From NCBI RefSeq assembly GCF_001640025.1, contig NC_031674.1, positions 3,224,001 to 3,288,000 on the forward strand: 64,000 bases of DNA. Direction: 5' to 3'. Each line of letters begins with the position of its first letter. Position 1 is the first letter of the stretch. This DNA comes from Sugiyamaella lignohabitans (lineage: Eukaryota > Ascomycota > Dipodascomycetes > Dipodascales > Trichomonascaceae). Positions 1 through 10,255 of the stretch are shown in pieces. The notes beneath the pieces were generated by a model, which worked only from the letters and a program-made list of their open reading frames with translations, made no database searches and was not told the origin of the DNA. The translations under genes and the position numbers were made by a program.

Positions 1-121
1 AAAGGCAAAAATATAACTGGCTACAATTCTTCTTTCACAGAATATTTATATTTTCAGAATCGTCAATGATCCAAGCATTATTAACAGATTTTTGGGCACC
101 CTGTTATATGAAGAACTGTAG
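1..121 (+). CDS. 3' end of an unidentified gene (partial, probably last exon)
   Basis: An open frame ends at the TAG at 119-121 and codes for a tail reading IVNDPSIINRFLGTLLYEEL. A polypyrimidine stretch ending in TTTTCAG (51-57) immediately precedes it. The likeliest reading is therefore a short last exon at 58-121 whose upstream part lies outside the window. An alternative acceptor CAG sits at 38-40. The same frame is open only back to base 17, where a TAA blocks it, which also argues for splicing. The peptide looks like genuine coding sequence (hydrophobic and acidic, no low complexity), but it is too short for me to name a family. Confidence 0.35.
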
Positions 122-313
122 GCCGTTCTGCATAGTAGGAACTAAGCTCATGCATAGATTAACTGATAAGGGTTTAGGGCTGACGAGCTTCACAAGTTCC
201 CATGCGGTCAACAGGATACTGAGTGCCTAGTTATACTAAGACGAGCCAGTGCATTCAATTGTGAACTATACTCCAGTCCTACGAAGGATTAATTTGTACC
301 AATCAACTCAGCA

Positions 314-1455
314 ATGGATTCGACCACGCCAGAGCTACCACCGATCCCCAATGGGATTAAGTTTATCCAATCCCTTATGTCTAGAGCAGCTGAACTAGCT
401 ACTCATGATCCTATCATGTCCTACTATTGTATGTTAATAGTCGGGCAATTGGAAGTCATAGCTCATTACTAACCACTCTACTAGGCAAACTACATGCTGT
501 GCAACAGATTCTAGCTACAAATCTACATTTGGAAGATAGTGAAGTAGAGAATTTTGCGACAGCATTGCTGGACAACATTGAAGCTGTCAAAAGTTCGGCT
601 AGCGAGAATACGGCAGCAGTAATCAATGACGACGTCACTGGTGAAGTATACGTAGAGAATTTTGCATTAAAGATATTTGACAAAGCTGATAAAGATGTTC
701 GAAATAAAACGACTGTAAAGACCACGGCTAGTACTTTCTTGGCGGCCGCCACCTTCCTTGATATTCTTAAAGTGTTCCAATCTCCTCTTGATACGGAAAT
801 TGCTGGCAAAATCAAGTATGCCAAGTACCATGCGACACGGATTATTAAAGCTTTTAAAGCAGGAGAAGACCCTAATGAATATGATGCTCCTGAAGATGTG
901 GATGAGACTCAACAAGAACTATCCGCCGGTCTGGAAGATCAGGACAATCTACCTACCCGATCTGAGGAGACGGTTTCCAATGAGCCAGAATTTGGAGAGC
1001 AAACTAACTCAACAGACGAGCCATTGGATCTTGGTCCACAATCTTTGGATCTCCCATCTGCGCCGCCTGTACTTCCATCTGCCCCTCCCGGGATCCCAGC
1101 TCGTCCAAATCTACCATCAGCACCTGTTTCGTTTTCTTCTGGTACCTCAGCGGTCCTTCCCAGCGCACCTAGCTCACGACCCATTGAGGCTGTGCCGAAT
1201 CCCACCCCTTCTCCTCCACCCCAGCCACCGGTGCCTTCAGGTCCGACGGTCCATCCCCCCGGCCCCGCAAACAATTCAACATCCCATGGCCCTTCACTAA
1301 GTAAAGCAGACGTCCAAAAAATTTTAGACCAGACTGAGATAGTATCGAGTGCTCAAAAGCATGCTAAGTTTGCCATTTCTGCCCTCAACTACGATGATAC
1401 TGCTACTGCAATTAAAGAACTTAGGACGGCATTAGATCTTCTTGAGGGTAGATAA
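314..1455 (+). CDS. VTA1: Vta1/LIP5-like regulator of the Vps4 AAA-ATPase (one intron)
   Basis: Vta1 stimulates Vps4, which disassembles ESCRT-III on endosomes during multivesicular-body sorting. Joining exons 314-428 and 485-1455 gives 361 aa. The junction reads DPIMSYYCKLHAVQQIL, the expected first MIT-like helical region of the family. Without splicing, the ATG frame stops shortly after the donor. The N-terminal MIT-like domains cover roughly residues 10-165. A Pro/Ser-rich linker with repeated LPSAPP-type units follows at about 205-290. The last 40 residues (TEIVSSAQKHAKFAISALNY onward) form the C-terminal Vta1 helix pair that contacts Vps4. The start ATG at 314 is the only one upstream in frame with the conserved exon 1 peptide. 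The identification is strong because both ends of the protein match the family. Confidence 0.9.
429..484 (+). other. Intron in VTA1 (56 bp)
   Basis: The donor is GTATGT (429-434), the branch site is a perfect TACTAAC (467-473) and the acceptor is TAG (482-484). Removal restores the Vta1 frame through a split TGC codon. Its branch-to-acceptor spacing of about 10 bases is typical of the other introns here. Confidence 0.92.
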
Positions 1456-1645
1456 TCTTTTACGTATATGTCTTCATATCTACAATTGCAATATCTAAAA
1501 ATATTTAACAATAATCAACAACGCTCAATAGTTATTATCAGAATCCCAAGCCCTGCTTGGAAATATGATCATTATACTACAGATTGATTGAAATGCTTTT
1601 CGAGTTTCATTAATAATACTTTAAAAAGGCAGCGAGAGATATCCT

Positions 1646-3490
1646 TTATACATTGATACCTCGGTATCTTCGTGGAGGTGGGCCATAAGGTTTAGATGCA
1701 AATTCGTCACTGAATAAAGAGACTGGTTCTGCTGGCGTTTGTTGTGGAGGGAGTGGAGTCCCAGGAACAACCTCTTGGCCAGGCTCGCGTCTCTTGAAAA
1801 TAACTTTGACTGGGTTCGAAAAGGTAGTACGCTTATCCTTATCAACAACTTCTTGAGTTGGTTCCTCATCCAGATAGTAGTCTGGGAAAGGTTCTTCTTC
1901 GACAACTGGTGGTCTGAATTTAATGCCTGAATCATATACCTCGGGATAGTCGTACTTTCCATTCCTGGGAACAATTGGTGGTAGAGGGTATTCCGGATAG
2001 TTGTTTGTAATGGGAATCTTAACAGCGGGAGAGCGATGGGGTTTGTTTACCGTAGGTGGTACACGAGAATCAAAAGAACCATATCTGAAAAAAGGTTGTG
2101 GGGCAGCCGCAGGGCCTGGTACTGGGCCCATTGAGTTCAAGGGTACTTGTCCTGACATTGGAGAAAAGGGATCTGGAATCGGGCCTTGGACAGGGTCTGC
2201 TCCGCGATGACCCCAGTTACTTAAGAATGAAGGTGTGTGGTTGAGTACTGGGTTAGAATATGAACGAAGTCCAAATGGTCTGGAATTAAAAGTGTCCAGA
2301 GGGCTGGTGGGGGCAGTGTTCATAAAGTTCGTCGGTCTTTGAAATGCATCGCCGGCAAGCATAGACTGCCGTAATAAATCTAGTTCAATTTCACGTTTGG
2401 ATTTTACAGCTTTATTTTGGTTCTCTGCTGACTTTTCATCTTTTTGTGCAGTGTTTGTCCCGAAAAGACCCATTAAGCTAGAAGAGGTCAGAATACGAAC
2501 AGCCAATAGAATAACTGCAAGGAATCCACCACCAATAGCTAGTTTTGTAATGCAGCTAAAAAGCACTTGAACAAACTGATTTAAATACTGTTCAAGAGAG
2601 TCCTTTTGATGGGTTACGATAAATGCAATGCTCATGGCCGCGACATAAATTGCCGGAGAAACATCTTTCCAGCGCTTACTCCATGTTGGAGGAGATTCTT
2701 TTTCTTTTTCCTTTTCTTTATCACTCTTCTTTTTTCCGTCTGATTTATCCTTCTTTGACCCATCGCCATTCTTCTCTTTTGGTTGATGAAGGCGTTCTGA
2801 GTATAGTTCTAAAAACTCTCTATCATCGCCAGAGAACCGCCGACGAATGGGATCCTGACCGCGGTCTAAACTGGGTCTTCTTTTGAAGGGAGATATTGGA
2901 TACATGCCATCGTCACCATCATCGTCCAACTCTCGAATCGCCGGACTCGTTGAGATACCAAATATATCAGTCTTTTCCGGAAATGTGCTTCCAGGTGCTA
3001 TAGAATGCGATCGTTTCTGTTGTTCTCTAACCCATTGGGCGTTTCTATTGAATGGAGATGGTTGGGCTGGACGGAGTGGACCAGGCAGCCAGCGAGGTGC
3101 ACTTTCGCCAAAGCCATTGGGTCCAAATACAGAGCCATTTTTTTCGTACTCTACAGGATCAAATCCACTAGTTGGTACATGTGAGTGTGATCTCTTGGGC
3201 TGTTGAGTGCGTCGAAGCTTTCGTTTCCTCTCTCTTTCTGGTGATTGTTTCGAGTTACGGCGAGATAAACCAGGGGCTCCATTCTCACCAGAAGCGTGAT
3301 GATCATTTGCACTGGCCGTACCAGCAGCGGTTCCAGCAGCGGTGGCAGCAAGGATAGGATCGAAATTACTCGTTATTGGATGTTGAGCCGGCGAAGAAGC
3401 TGGTGCCGGCGTAGTATCCGGAAGATGTGGTGAACTTAACCGAACTACAGGCACCTCATTTTCGTCAGAATCTGAAGAATAGTCCGACAT
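1646..3490 (-). CDS. Unrecognised 614-aa protein with two predicted membrane segments
   Basis: I do not recognise this family. The ATG (3488-3490) opens an acidic, Ser/Asp-rich start (MSDYSSDSDENE). A long basic, proline- and serine-rich region follows, with RRNS, KRRPS and RRRFS sites that look like basophilic-kinase targets. A Lys/Glu-rich stretch lies at about 245-270. Two hydrophobic segments (about 277-297, AIYVAAMSIAFIV, and about 303-335, GGGFLAVILLAVRI) are separated by a short polar loop. This suggests a hairpin with both long tails on the same side of a membrane. The C-terminal tail is rich in Pro, Tyr and acidic residues and ends PPRRYRGINV. This layout resembles some nuclear-envelope or ER proteins such as Pom34-type nucleoporins, but no diagnostic motif supports that. 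It converges with VTA1, 190 bp apart. Confidence 0.75.
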   Translation of the reverse strand: MSDYSSDSDENEVPVVRLSSPHLPDTTPAPASSPAQHPITSNFDPILAATAAGTAAGTASANDHHASGENGAPGLSRRNSKQSPERERKRKLRRTQQPKRSHSHVPTSGFDPVEYEKNGSVFGPNGFGESAPRWLPGPLRPAQPSPFNRNAQWVREQQKRSHSIAPGSTFPEKTDIFGISTSPAIRELDDDGDDGMYPISPFKRRPSLDRGQDPIRRRFSGDDREFLELYSERLHQPKEKNGDGSKKDKSDGKKKSDKEKEKEKESPPTWSKRWKDVSPAIYVAAMSIAFIVTHQKDSLEQYLNQFVQVLFSCITKLAIGGGFLAVILLAVRILTSSSLMGLFGTNTAQKDEKSAENQNKAVKSKREIELDLLRQSMLAGDAFQRPTNFMNTAPTSPLDTFNSRPFGLRSYSNPVLNHTPSFLSNWGHRGADPVQGPIPDPFSPMSGQVPLNSMGPVPGPAAAPQPFFRYGSFDSRVPPTVNKPHRSPAVKIPITNNYPEYPLPPIVPRNGKYDYPEVYDSGIKFRPPVVEEEPFPDYYLDEEPTQEVVDKDKRTTFSNPVKVIFKRREPGQEVVPGTPLPPQQTPAEPVSLFSDEFASKPYGPPPRRYRGINV

Positions 3491-5596
3491 GATACTAGCG
3501 CCTCTATGTTATTGTCCCTTTAATTTTCTTTTTTGTTGTTTTGTTTGTATCTGATATTGTTGTGAATGTATGCCTATTATTTCAAAACCGGTCGAATGAG
3601 CTAGTTCGTACTAGTACTGCAATGTAAAACAGACTGAAACCTATTTCTAATCATCAACTTCTGTCCACTCTAGGTTATAATCCAGTTTGCCGACAGTAGA
3701 ACAGTGGTTATAACGTTTCTATGACATATACTCTTCACAGATCTTGGGTCGATACACTACTGGGTCGTGAACCACACTGGTAGTTACAAGACGAAAATAA
3801 ACAGCAGACTCTTATTTAAGACAAATTACGAAGCTGCTTCCGTTTGGTAAAACTTTAACTCTATCTGTTGCAGAGAATAGTTTAAGCTTCAATGCTGCTT
3901 TATCAGTGGTGAAAAAAAAATTTAGAGGTTGAGTACGACTTGTTATTCTGGTCTCCCCGCGTGCAGCCTGGAGATCGAATTTTAAGTTATTTATATGATG
4001 CTTGTTTCGTGAGTGAGCCTGAAGGTGGTTAGGGTACATGCAGTGAGAGATGGTTACCAGGCCAATGTGATAAATAATCTGCGAAAAGGTACAAAGTAAT
4101 TCCAGTGATCAAAGAGGAATTGTAAATCACCAAGAAATATCAGATCTGGCAGAGTATGATATGATATCCTATTAAATGTGCGGTTGAGGCAATTATTCCA
4201 CGCAATGCCCTATTTCGTAAATTATCCAGTGTACTGGGAGTACTTGGATGATCTGTCGGCATAGTAGCCAAAACCAACCCGATGCATTATCAACATACAG
4301 GAACTAGAACAGAATAGAACACGGGTTAAGGGGAAGCAAATAGGGGTATGCGATAATAGCGCCGCGGCATCTGTGGATAATGGACATGAGAACAAATCCA
4401 GCAGCGGCATCAGACTCAAACGTTGATTTTTTTTTAATATTTTTATTTTACTATGGACACGATTCTATACCAAGGAGAAAAAGGTTTTTGGGGTCTAAGG
4501 AGTCCAGATTATATTGTAGACATGATCAATTAATTAAGTTGCTATGGATGCTGCTGTGCTATAGTTTCTCCGCATTACAGATGGTCCAACCAGGTGTAAA
4601 TCTTAGTGTAACTCTGGCTACAGTCTATGCTACTGCCTATATTTCACTCACCATGGCCAAGTCAGGTGCTCAAGTACAAAACTTAGCTATGACCCACTCA
4701 GTGTCTCATCTTTATGTCGGTTAATTGCCACCCAGCTGCACCAGAAATAATTGTCGGTGGGATCGGCGACAATGTCGTACGTAACATGACGGCACTGGCA
4801 CTCGAGGCAGCTGAACTACTTGGGTTCTGTAGTGTCAAATGACTAATGTCAAGTACACTTCCCAAGTAAACCGTCTACCTAAATTTTTGTCAACGTTAAC
4901 TTGACGGTTCAATCAACGGACTGAAATGGTTAATGTAAACATGCTCTAGTCTGTTTATAGATAAGGGACAATCTTCCACATTTTAGCCCAATCTCGGAAA
5001 ACTCGCCGCAAATTTCTTAGTAACGTGATTTGGCGAGTTGGTTAGGTCGTCATGCTTCACGCTACATCTCGGTTTCCCTTTATTTGGGATTCCACAGAAA
5101 AAATTTAATAGCAATTGAGACCCATCTGATATCTCACAGGATTGACAGTATTCAGCAGAGTGGAATATTGTATTCAAGACCTCAGTCGGCTAGAAGCCAG
5201 AATAGAATAACCTTCAGAGATCAAGTTGAGTGGAAACCGACGCTGGTTTTGCCCAGAAAAGCTGAGTTAGGTGGATATCATACTTCCAGCCTCATTCCAG
5301 CCTCATTCAATATGTAGTTCAGACTGTGTCTACCTTCTATATCAGAAATTATATAAGTAGAAGATAAAAAAAACGTGGTGATAACTATCAAATATAAAAT
5401 AGTGTTCTCCCAATGGATGCCCACTCTTTGGCAGCACCACTCGCCAAGATGTACGGCGCTACAGCATAAGTGCACCACTGCATGCACAGTTATACTGAAA
5501 AAAAGAGATTGAAAAAATTATGATGACACTCACAGTTCGTGCCTAACAGACAGAACAGTAGTCAGCACAGAACATTATTGTCCTTCACCGAAAAAA
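3491..5596. other. Intergenic region, divergent promoters; no gene supported
   Basis: This 2.1 kb AT-rich spacer separates the membrane-protein gene (-) from SUI2 (+). The small open frames inside have no recognisable sequence and poor composition. A short direct duplication of an 11-base unit (TTCCAGCCTCA) lies at about 5284-5307. A weak tRNA-like stretch at 3690-3770 was rejected. The AT-rich sequence next to each start codon presumably holds both promoters. Confidence 0.5.
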
Positions 5597-6532
5597 ATGG
5601 CTGAAATTAATACTACTACTAGTAGATTCTATGAAAATAAATATCCTGAGGTTGACGACTTAGTTGTCGTCAATGTCAAGGAGATTGCGGATATGGGCGC
5701 ATATGTTAAGCTTCTTGAGTATGATGAAATTGAAGGAATGATCTTGCTCTCTGAGCTGTCCAGAAGACGTATTCGTAGTATTCAAAAGTTGATTAAGGTG
5801 GGCCGTAATGAAGTGGTTGTGGTATTACGTGTTGACAAAGACAAGGGATATATCGATCTGTCGAAGCGAAGAGTTTCGCCTGAAGAAGCTGCCAAATGCG
5901 AAGAAAAGTACAACAAATCAAAAGCTGTTCACTCAATCTTACGTCATGTTGCTGAAAAACATAAGATTTCCCTAGAGACCCTATACGAAACTCTTGGTTG
6001 GCCACTAAGTAGAAAATATGGTCATGCTTACGATGGTTTCAAGTTGGCAATTACTAACCCCGAAACTGTCTTCGAGGGCATTGAGCCACCATCCAAGGAG
6101 ATTTTCGACGATCTCATGGGTCAGATTTCAAGAAAACTCACCCCCAACCCTGTCAAGATCAGAGCTGATATCGAGGTCACCTGCTTTGGCTACGAAGGTA
6201 TTGATGCCGTTAAAGAGGCTCTTCGGGCCGGTGAGAGCCTACACACCGAGCAAGTTCCTGTTAAAGTTAAGCTAGTGGCTGCCCCATTATTTGTCTTGAC
6301 TTCTACTTCGCTTGATAAGCAAAGAGCTATTGAAACTTTGAATCAAGCTATTGATAAGATCAGAGAGTCTGTTGTTGCCGCTGGCGGTTCTCTTAATGTA
6401 AAGATGGAACCCAAGGCTGTTACTGAGAACGATGATGCTGAGTTGGCTAAGTTGATGGAGAAATCCGAGGCTGAAACTAGACAAGTTTCTGGTGACGAGT
6501 ATGAATCTGAAGAGGGTGAGGATTTTGCATAG
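5597..6532 (+). CDS. SUI2: Translation initiation factor eIF2 alpha subunit
   Basis: This is the alpha subunit of eIF2, which brings Met-tRNAi to the 40S ribosome in a GTP-dependent complex. The 311 aa length is close to other fungal eIF2-alpha proteins. Residues about 16-87 form the S1/OB domain (DLVVVNVKEIADMGAYVKLL). The regulatory loop SELSRRRIRS is intact, so the Ser phosphorylated by Gcn2-type kinases is residue 55 counting the initiator Met. The helical and C-terminal alpha-beta domains follow, with an acidic tail (DEYESEEGEDFA). The gene has no intron. The ATG lies directly after a run of A (5591-5597), which is favourable yeast start context. The conserved Leu of SELS is encoded by CTG (5756-5758), evidence that CUG means leucine in this organism. 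Confidence 0.98.
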   Translation: MAEINTTTSRFYENKYPEVDDLVVVNVKEIADMGAYVKLLEYDEIEGMILLSELSRRRIRSIQKLIKVGRNEVVVVLRVDKDKGYIDLSKRRVSPEEAAKCEEKYNKSKAVHSILRHVAEKHKISLETLYETLGWPLSRKYGHAYDGFKLAITNPETVFEGIEPPSKEIFDDLMGQISRKLTPNPVKIRADIEVTCFGYEGIDAVKEALRAGESLHTEQVPVKVKLVAAPLFVLTSTSLDKQRAIETLNQAIDKIRESVVAAGGSLNVKMEPKAVTENDDAELAKLMEKSEAETRQVSGDEYESEEGEDFA

Positions 6533-7100
6533 AATGAGACAGATAGAACGCCAACTGGTTAGTCACGTTGTAACATAAAATAAGGAAGGAGAGAGACGAC
6601 GAGGAATCATTCATGACATAGTAATGGCATTATCATCACGAACAAAAAGAACCCATCAAAAATCCCCCATTTAGCCTTAGCTAATATCGTTCTCCCCCCC
6701 CAAAGCATATAATCCATGTTGGTTTTGTTTCCCGTTGTATGAAGTATAAAATTTATGTTTTATTTATAAAGTTTGCGAAGCTAAATGTAGCTATGACCTC
6801 CAACATTTTAATACTCTGTGTTTCATTCAGTAGAGCTGAAAAGTGATAACAATGCATCAGCTATTACTGAATGAGGTAGCGGTGGTCCAAGCTAGTTTTC
6901 ATGCTTGGCTAATATATCTCGACATCGAATGCCAAGTGAAATCTACGCATAACAGAATGATAGATCTAAAGATAAATCAAGTATGTTGAAAATAATGCCA
7001 GAAAATTCATGTTTTAAGGGGCCATAATAATAACTGTTTTGTACTTTTTCTTCCGCATGTACCAGTTCCATATAGTTAACTTCATCCCAGAACAAAAAAA
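6533..7100. other. Intergenic region between SUI2 and the beta-glucosidase gene
   Basis: AT-rich spacer of 568 bp containing the SUI2 3' end and the promoter of the downstream secreted enzyme. A run of C (6695-6702) and several A/T tracts are visible. I see no RNA gene or ORF worth calling. Confidence 0.5.
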
Positions 7101-9791
7101 ATGGAAAATTGGGCCCGTATTCTAGCGGTTAGCTTGTGGCTAGCATCAGTTGCAATGGCTGCTGCCACAATTGATATTTCAGCAGCCAAAAATCTATCGC
7201 TTAACTTTGCCATCAGTCCACCTTACTACCCGACTCCCTTCGCTCAGAGAGCAATAAGTGATGATTGGGTTTCTGCTTTTAAAAAAGCCGAACAGTTTGT
7301 CTCTCAATTAACAATAACTGAGAAAGTCAACCTAACTTCAGGTATTGGGTGGATGATGGGACCATGTGTCGGAAATACAGGAGATATCCCAAGACTCAAC
7401 TTTACCGGACTTTGCCTACAGGACGGTCCACTCGGTGTAAGGTCAACTAATTTTATCTCTGCATTCCCCGCTGGAATTACTGCAGGCTCGACTTTTAATA
7501 AGGAATTGATTTATAATCGTGGTCAAGCAATTGCTCGTGAGCATAAGTATAAAGGAGTTGACGTGGTACTAGGTCCTGTAGCAGGACCATTGGGCCTCAA
7601 AGCGGCCGATGGGCGCTCATGGGAAGGATTTGGTGCTGACCCTTATTTGGCCGGGGTGGCATGTGCTGCAACTGTAAGAGGAATTCAAGACGAAGGACTC
7701 ATTGCTACTGCAAAGCATTTCATTGGTAACGAGCAGGAGCATTTCCGCCAGTACGGAGAATGGAAATATCTTAAGGGATATACAAATTTGACTGAAGTCA
7801 TAAGTTCCAATATCGATGATAGAACACTCCACGAAGTTTATGCCTGGCCATTTGCAGACATGATTAGAGTTGGGGTGGGCTCTGTTATGTGCGCTTATAA
7901 CCAGGTGAATAACTCGCAGTCTTGCCAGAACTCATATCTGCTGAATAATATCCTTAAAGAGCAAATGGGATTTCCTGGATTTGTAACCAGTGATTGGGGT
8001 GGACTTCATAGTGGTGTTGCATCCGCCCTTGCTGGCACTGATATGAATATGCCAGGGGGTGGTATTAGTCCAATTCCTCCAGAAGGTCCTGCCTACTTCA
8101 GCAGCGATTTGACGCTAGCAGTACTGAACAGCTCCGTCCCGTTATGGAGGCTCGATGATATGGCGGTCCGAATCATGGCTGCCTATTTCAAAGTGGGTAG
8201 AGATAGAGTTAGACCCGAGGTTGGACCTCCTAACTTCTCCTCTTGGACATCTGATAATACCGGGCTTCTTTACCTCGGAGCTAATGAGGGTCCCAGCGGT
8301 ATAGTAAATATGAACGTCAATGTGAAGACACCCTTTTCCACCCAAATTGCTGAACAAGTAGCGTCTGAAGGAATTGTTTTACTCAAGAATATTAACCGGA
8401 CACTACCATTAAATTTAAATTCATCAATACAAGATCTAGGCTACATAGGCAGTCAAAGGGAAAATTCGCGAAAGAGTCCACGAAGTATTGGTATACTTGG
8501 TATTGCTGCCGGACCGCACAATAATGGTCCAAATTGTAACGCTTATACCGAATGCACCGATGGTGGAGTCATGGCTTCAGGATTCGGATCGGGTGCCGTT
8601 AGTTTCCCTTTTGTTTACGCACCATTCGAAAGAATTAACGAAAGAGCAATCCCACAGGGAGTTGTAGTTGATTACGATATGGTAGATAATACTGTGAACA
8701 ATGATTGGTCAAGTTTTGATAGAATTGTGAAGAGTTCAGATGTGAATATTATAGTTGGCTCTGCGACCGGAGGTGAGTCCCAAGACCGCCAAAATCTATC
8801 CCTCTGGTACGGAGCCGATGCCCAAATCGTAAGAGCTGCCAGTATGAGCAACAATGTGATTGTAGTCATCAATTCTGTCGGCCCGATTAACGTTGAGAAA
8901 TGGATTGATAATCCTAATGTGACAGCCGTGATCTTCTCTGGTCCACAAGGAGAATTTGCCGGAGAGTCGATAGCTCAGGTCCTATTTGGTGAAGCCAATC
9001 CCTCGGGTAGGCTCCCATTTACAATAGCAAAAAATGATGAGGATTATGTGCCCATTGTTGACCAGCTAATTCCCCAAGATCAAGGTGCCCCTCAGGATAA
9101 TTTTTATACAGGGCTATATGTTGATTACAAGTACTTCGAAAAGAATGGAATTTTCCCCCGGTATGAATTTGGATATGGCCTGTCGTATTCCAACTGGGAG
9201 TTCTCCAGTTTAGAAGTCAGACCAGTCGGATCTCCTCCTTCAGAATATTTGCCATTGCCTCCTCAGTTGCGACCAGTACCGAACTACAACTCCAGTATCC
9301 CACCTGCTTCACAGGTTGCGTATCCTCCTGATATCCCCAGATACAACCAGTTCCTCTATCCTTACATTGAGAATACCACAGTGGTAACTGGAAGGTATCC
9401 TTATCCCATGGGATACTCAGATACGCAACCTCAAGAAGCGTCTCTTGCAGGTGGTGCCCCTGGAGGAAATCCAGCTTTATGGGCAGTTGCTTATCAAGTT
9501 AAGGTCCAGGTTACAAACAAGGGTCCTTATGGGGGTGCATATGTTGCGCAGTTATACATCGGACTCCCACAAACAAGAAAATTCCAAAGCCCTCGTCGTC
9601 AATTGAGAGGATTTGAGAAAGTCAGTCTTCCTCCTGGACAGTCAACGATCGTCAATTTTGATTTAATGATTAGAGATCTCAGTGTATGGGACACTGACAC
9701 ACAATCGTGGATAGTCCAACGTGGTACCTATATCGTTTACGTTGGATCAAGTAGCAGGAATTTGGAGCAAAGAACGGCTTTTACTATTTAA
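7101..9791 (+). CDS. Secreted beta-glucosidase, glycoside hydrolase family 3
   Basis: It hydrolyses terminal beta-D-glucosyl residues, for example from cellobiose or aryl glucosides, outside the cell or in the wall. The 896 aa protein starts with a hydrophobic secretion signal (ILAVSLWLASVAMAAA, about residues 8-23). The GH3 N-terminal barrel follows (about 70-370), with DGPLGVR, the KHFIGNEQEHFRQ substrate-site segment and VTSDWGG, whose Asp298 is the expected nucleophile. The GH3 C-terminal alpha/beta sandwich (about 420-700) carries VASEGIVLLKN and the GPQGE and GEANPSGRLPFT stretches. A fibronectin-III-like domain ends the protein (about 790-890). Many Asn-X-Ser/Thr sites fit secretion. 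The layout matches yeast extracellular beta-glucosidases of about 860-900 aa. Substrate preference cannot be read from sequence. Confidence 0.95.
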   Translation: MENWARILAVSLWLASVAMAAATIDISAAKNLSLNFAISPPYYPTPFAQRAISDDWVSAFKKAEQFVSQLTITEKVNLTSGIGWMMGPCVGNTGDIPRLNFTGLCLQDGPLGVRSTNFISAFPAGITAGSTFNKELIYNRGQAIAREHKYKGVDVVLGPVAGPLGLKAADGRSWEGFGADPYLAGVACAATVRGIQDEGLIATAKHFIGNEQEHFRQYGEWKYLKGYTNLTEVISSNIDDRTLHEVYAWPFADMIRVGVGSVMCAYNQVNNSQSCQNSYLLNNILKEQMGFPGFVTSDWGGLHSGVASALAGTDMNMPGGGISPIPPEGPAYFSSDLTLAVLNSSVPLWRLDDMAVRIMAAYFKVGRDRVRPEVGPPNFSSWTSDNTGLLYLGANEGPSGIVNMNVNVKTPFSTQIAEQVASEGIVLLKNINRTLPLNLNSSIQDLGYIGSQRENSRKSPRSIGILGIAAGPHNNGPNCNAYTECTDGGVMASGFGSGAVSFPFVYAPFERINERAIPQGVVVDYDMVDNTVNNDWSSFDRIVKSSDVNIIVGSATGGESQDRQNLSLWYGADAQIVRAASMSNNVIVVINSVGPINVEKWIDNPNVTAVIFSGPQGEFAGESIAQVLFGEANPSGRLPFTIAKNDEDYVPIVDQLIPQDQGAPQDNFYTGLYVDYKYFEKNGIFPRYEFGYGLSYSNWEFSSLEVRPVGSPPSEYLPLPPQLRPVPNYNSSIPPASQVAYPPDIPRYNQFLYPYIENTTVVTGRYPYPMGYSDTQPQEASLAGGAPGGNPALWAVAYQVKVQVTNKGPYGGAYVAQLYIGLPQTRKFQSPRRQLRGFEKVSLPPGQSTIVNFDLMIRDLSVWDTDTQSWIVQRGTYIVYVGSSSRNLEQRTAFTI

Positions 9792-10255
9792 TACCATTTT
9801 CATGAGAATATTATGCTTGTCTATATTTGAGCTTAATTACATCTCATAGCTCCTATCTTACATCTTGCCGCACCTTATCGCATGATCGGCAATGCGACAT
9901 GCATCTCATTGCAGAATAAGGAGGGTCCTATTTGACTCCTCTATCATTTGACAATACAAGTAAACATCTAAATTCAGTAAGATAATATAATATTTCATAT
10001 TCTACTGTTCATAAATTGCATTTTGGCTAGCGACTAGAACCCTCGTCCGCTCAGAGCACAATCTATCTATCGTTGTAGCGCCGTACGTAAGCGATGATGC
10101 TCCATGTAACTTTGGTTGCCTCATGTTGGCCACCTGACATCGCATTTAAGCCACTGACCAAAGATTTCGTCTCCCTGAGAATCAAGGAAACCTGGAATCG
10201 GAAAACATAACCAATAGCGTAAGCTTTTAAAGTGTTGTTAAGACGAAGTATTACC
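9792..10255. other. Intergenic region upstream of the MEMO-family gene
   Basis: A 464 bp AT-rich spacer holding the 3' end of the beta-glucosidase gene and the promoter of the MEMO-family gene. Nothing else is recognisable. Confidence 0.45.

Noticed and set aside
3690..3770. tRNA-like stretch (AGTAGAACAGTGGTTA and GGGTCGATAC resemble A and B boxes)
   Set aside because: I could not form a proper acceptor stem, anticodon arm or T arm. The B box departs from GGTTCGANNCC.
4380..4724. 114-codon open frame in the spacer upstream of SUI2
   Set aside because: Composition looks random, no conserved motif, no intron support.
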